Assembly: GCF_030733265.1 (NCBI RefSeq)
Contig: NZ_JASHJI010000002.1
Location: 248,001-312,000 of the forward strand
Source: Roseibium sp. MMSF_3412
GTDB taxonomy: Bacteria; Pseudomonadota; Alphaproteobacteria; Rhizobiales; Stappiaceae
Reading direction: 5' to 3'
Length of the DNA stretch: 64,000 nt
Below, piece by piece: positions 61,390 to 64,000 of this stretch. Within the stretch, counting starts at the first letter, position 1. Each line of letters starts with the position of its first letter. Position numbers and translations under genes: made by a program. The notes under the pieces are model-generated. The model had not been told where the DNA came from, did no database searches, and saw only the letters and a program-made list of their open reading frames with translations.

Positions 61390-61734
61390 TCATCCGGCCC
61401 GGCGGGCCAGATCGTCGGCGGCAAGCAACACCTTGCCGTTTTCCACGCGCGCCGCCGTCACCGGAACGGAGCCCTCGTCAGCACCGCGCGCGAGGCCGGT
61501 CGCCAGATCGAAGACCCAGTTGTGCAGCGGGCATGTGACGGAAGACCCGTGCACGATGCCCTGACTGAGGGGCCCGCCCTTGTGCGGACAGCGGTCATCC
61601 AGGGCGAAGACCTCGTCATCGACGGTTCGGAACACGGCAATGCAGCCGCGATCGGTCTTGACTACGCGTGCGCCTTCCCGCGGAATGTCGGCCAGATCTC
61701 CGATCGCCACCCAGTTTCTCGTTTCCGCGTTCAT
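61390..61734 (-). CDS. nirD: Nitrite reductase (NADH) small subunit
   Basis: 114-residue Rieske-fold protein. Unlike many NirD proteins it keeps the full 2Fe-2S ligand set, CPHKGG and CPLHNW (about 49 and 68), so it may carry a real Rieske cluster. ATGA overlap with nirB couples the two. Followed by 77 bp before nasA. Confidence 0.92.
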   Translation of the reverse strand: MNAETRNWVAIGDLADIPREGARVVKTDRGCIAVFRTVDDEVFALDDRCPHKGGPLSQGIVHGSSVTCPLHNWVFDLATGLARGADEGSVPVTAARVENGKVLLAADDLARRAG

Positions 61735-64000
61735 TCGGCTGCCTCCGCCTGCAGGATCGCCATGGGCTTGAATTCATGCTTGTCCTTGCCGGATACACGC
61801 TCGGACCACGGATCAACCTGTGCAAATTTCTGGCTGAAGACGAAGCGGTCGAAGAAGGCCTTCCTCTTGTCTTCATCGTCCATGATCTGGCTGCGGATCT
61901 CGTCGTAGCCGATCCGCTTCGCCCACTTGTAGATCCGCTCCAGGTAATGTCCCTGCTCGCGGTACATCTGCGTGAGTGCAACGACGTGCTCGAGCGCCTC
62001 TTCTTCAGTCCGGACGAGACCCAGCACCTCGGTGCCCTTGATATCGAGGCCCGCCGCACCGGCGAAATGGATCTCGTAGCCACTGTCGACACAGATGATG
62101 CCGATGTCCTTGCAGGTGGCTTCCGCGCAGTTCCGCGGACAGCCGGAGACGGCGAGCTTGAGCTTGGCCGGTGTCCAGGACCCCCACATGAACTTCTCGA
62201 TCTTGATGCCGAGACCAGTGGAATCCTGGGTTCCGAACCGGCACCAGTCTGACCCGACGCATGTCTTCACCGTCCGCAGACCCTTTGCATAGGCCTGGCC
62301 GGAGACGAAGCCGGCCTTGCCGAGATCCGCCCAGACGGCCGGAAGGTCTTCCTTCTTGATGCCGAGCATGTCGATACGCTGACCACCCGTGCACTTGACC
62401 GCCGGGATGTTGAACTTGTCGACAACATCGGCAATCGCCCGCAATTCCTTGGAGGACGTCATGCCGCCCCACATGCGCGGGACGACGGAATAGGTTCCGT
62501 CCTTCTGGATGTTGGCGTGAACACGCTCGTTGATGAACCGCGACTGGTAATCGTCGGCATATTCGTCCGGCCAGTCGCTGACGAGGTAATAGTTCAGCGC
62601 CGGACGGCATTTCGCGCACCCGCCCGAGGACGTCCATTCCAGCTCCTGCATGACCGCGGGAATGGTCTTCAACTGCTTGGATTTGATAAGCCGGCGCACT
62701 TCGCTGTGACCCAGATGCGTGCAGCCGCACATGGGTGTCACCGCAGCCGGATTGTAGGCATCGCCGAGCGTCACCTGCATCAGTTGCTCGACAAGCCCTG
62801 TGCAGGTTCCGCAGGATGCGGACGCCTTTGTATGCGCCCTGACATCATCGAGCGATGTCAGTCCCTTCTCGGTGATCGCGTTGACAATCTTGCCCTTGCA
62901 TACGCCGTTGCAGCCGCAGATTTCCGCATCATCCGGCAAGGCTGCAACGGCCGCCGTAGGGTCCAGGGGGGCACCCCCCTGATACGCCTGGCCGAAGATC
63001 AGTGTCTCGCGCATTTCGGAGACATCCGACTGTTTTTTCAGGAGATCGAAGAACCAGGGACCATCGGCGGTTTCCCCGTAAAGAACCGCACCGATGATCC
63101 TGTTGTCCTTCAGCACAAGTCGCTTGTAGACCCCGGCGGCCGCATCGCGAAGGACGATTTCCTCACGATCCTCGCCTTCGGCGAAATCGCCAGCGGAATA
63201 AAGATCGACACCTGTCACCTTCAACTTGGTCGCGGTCACGGACCCGGTGTATTCCGCTGTGCCGCCCAGTAGGTTGTCCGCGATGACTTCCGCCATTTCG
63301 TAGAGCGGGGCGACCAGTCCGTAGCACATGCCGCGATGTTCAACACACTCCCCGAGCGCATAGATATCAGGGTCATTGGTGCGCATGTCGTCGCCGACCT
63401 GAACACCACGCCCGACATCGAGCGAGACGGATTTGGCAAGATCGGAAGACGGACGGATGCCCACCGCCATAACGATGATCGACGCGTCGATTTCGGTGCC
63501 GTCGTCCAGCCGGATGCCTTTCACCCGTCCCGAGCCGTCATCGAGGATTTCATGGCTGTTGGCCTTTGTGCGGACCTCGATGCCACGGCGCTTGAATTCC
63601 TCTTCAAGAAGAAAACCGGCAGCCGGGTCAAGCTGGCGCTCCATAAGGGTGGGCATCAGGTGCAGCACCGTTACATCCATGCCCTGCATCTTCAGACCGG
63701 CGGCTGCTTCCAGACCAAGAAGGCCGCCGCCGATCACGACGGCCCGTCCGCCACCTTTGGCGGCTTCCAGCATCTTCTCCACGTCGTCCAGATCGCGGTA
63801 TGTCAGGACACCGTCAAGGTCCTTGCCCGGAAGAGGGATGATGAACGGGTTCGATCCCGTCGCGATCACCAGTTTGTCGTAGTGTGCGCTGACACCGTTT
63901 TCGGCAGTCACCGTTTTCGCGGTCCGGTCGATCTCCGAAACCTTTGCCGACTTGTGCAGGGTGACCCCGTTTTCGCCGTACCAGTCATCACCATGGGTGA
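61731..64000 (-). CDS. nirB: Nitrite reductase (NADH) large subunit (5' end outside the window)
   Basis: Cytoplasmic siroheme enzyme reducing nitrite to ammonium. About 756 C-terminal residues are visible, reading in frame to the window edge (GDDWYGENGVTLHKSAKV). In order: FAD/NAD(P)H domain (LVIATGSNPFIIPLPG, VIGGGLLGLEAAAGLK), two BFD-type 2Fe-2S segments (CGCNGVCKGKI and CGCTHLGH), nitrite/sulfite reductase repeats and the siroheme-4Fe-4S cysteines TCVGSDWCRFG and SGCPRNCAEATC. Only the N-terminal ~60-80 residues should be missing. Works with NirD, nasA and siroheme synthase downstream. Confidence 0.95.
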   Translation of the reverse strand, partial: THGDDWYGENGVTLHKSAKVSEIDRTAKTVTAENGVSAHYDKLVIATGSNPFIIPLPGKDLDGVLTYRDLDDVEKMLEAAKGGGRAVVIGGGLLGLEAAAGLKMQGMDVTVLHLMPTLMERQLDPAAGFLLEEEFKRRGIEVRTKANSHEILDDGSGRVKGIRLDDGTEIDASIIVMAVGIRPSSDLAKSVSLDVGRGVQVGDDMRTNDPDIYALGECVEHRGMCYGLVAPLYEMAEVIADNLLGGTAEYTGSVTATKLKVTGVDLYSAGDFAEGEDREEIVLRDAAAGVYKRLVLKDNRIIGAVLYGETADGPWFFDLLKKQSDVSEMRETLIFGQAYQGGAPLDPTAAVAALPDDAEICGCNGVCKGKIVNAITEKGLTSLDDVRAHTKASASCGTCTGLVEQLMQVTLGDAYNPAAVTPMCGCTHLGHSEVRRLIKSKQLKTIPAVMQELEWTSSGGCAKCRPALNYYLVSDWPDEYADDYQSRFINERVHANIQKDGTYSVVPRMWGGMTSSKELRAIADVVDKFNIPAVKCTGGQRIDMLGIKKEDLPAVWADLGKAGFVSGQAYAKGLRTVKTCVGSDWCRFGTQDSTGLGIKIEKFMWGSWTPAKLKLAVSGCPRNCAEATCKDIGIICVDSGYEIHFAGAAGLDIKGTEVLGLVRTEEEALEHVVALTQMYREQGHYLERIYKWAKRIGYDEIRSQIMDDEDKRKAFFDRFVFSQKFAQVDPWSERVSGKDKHEFKPMAILQAEAAE

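Noticed and set aside
60233..61564. 443-codon plus-strand frame opposite nasA
   Set aside because: Antisense shadow; crosses the end of one real gene and part of another without its own ribosome site.

Overview
The window looks like one chromosomal or megaplasmid stretch of a high-G+C, metabolically versatile alphaproteobacterium. Gene content and style (many ABC and TRAP importers, SorC/LacI/GntR/LysR regulators, ATGA/GTGA-overlapping operons, erythritol-type kinases, NirBD-NasA) fit a marine or soil Hyphomicrobiales member, and a Stappiaceae/Roseibium-like source is my best guess. That is an inference from gene content; there is no rRNA here to test it. I saw no tRNA, rRNA, CRISPR array, transposase or prophage gene.

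Region 1 (1-7044) is a polyol/sugar locus read outwards from a SorC-type operator at 4500-4532. To the left run a glycerol-1-phosphate dehydrogenase-like enzyme, a HAD-IIB phosphatase, a class II aldolase with a histone-H1-like Lys/Ala/Pro tail, and two sugar ABC permeases. To the right run the SorC regulator and an FGGY kinase.

Region 2 (7053-20893) is one long minus-strand operon. In transcription order it encodes a second SorC regulator, a solute-binding protein, two permeases, two ABC ATPases with complementary missing catalytic residues, an erythritol-kinase-like FGGY kinase, a 2-hydroxyacid dehydrogenase, a GlpD-like flavoenzyme, a class II aldolase, a short FGGY kinase and a HAD-IIA phosphatase. 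The implied route is import, phosphorylation of a polyol, membrane oxidation to a ketose phosphate and aldol cleavage.

Region 3 (21194-36101) is an accessory CoA-dependent catabolic region. A nine-gene minus-strand operon joins an NMT1-type importer to a flavoprotein, a class III CoA transferase, a crotonase, a 7Fe-type ferredoxin, a DapA-family lyase and a dCMP-type deaminase. A LysR gene is divergent from it. Next come a 270-bp inverted-repeat element, an SDR gene and a divergent four-gene operon: acyl-CoA ligase, thiolase-like protein without its Cys/His, DUF35 fused to a catalytically dead SDR, and a metal-dependent cyclase. The last operon has a strong promoter and twin palindromic operators.

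Region 4 (36177-43300) is a LacI-controlled quaternary-amine-type module: a DUF1989-GcvT fusion enzyme followed by a ProV/ProW/ProX importer, with two perfect LacI operators. A GNAT acetyltransferase follows. Region 5 (44450-50248) is a complete five-gene oligopeptide/nickel-type ABC importer. Region 6 (50582-56589) is a sugar-acid-type TRAP module with an SDR, an RraA-like protein and a GntR regulator sharing a TTTTACAAAT motif. Region 7 (56731-64000) holds a DUF3750 protein and an assimilatory nitrate/nitrite operon (nirB-nirD-nasA and a C-terminally truncated cysG).
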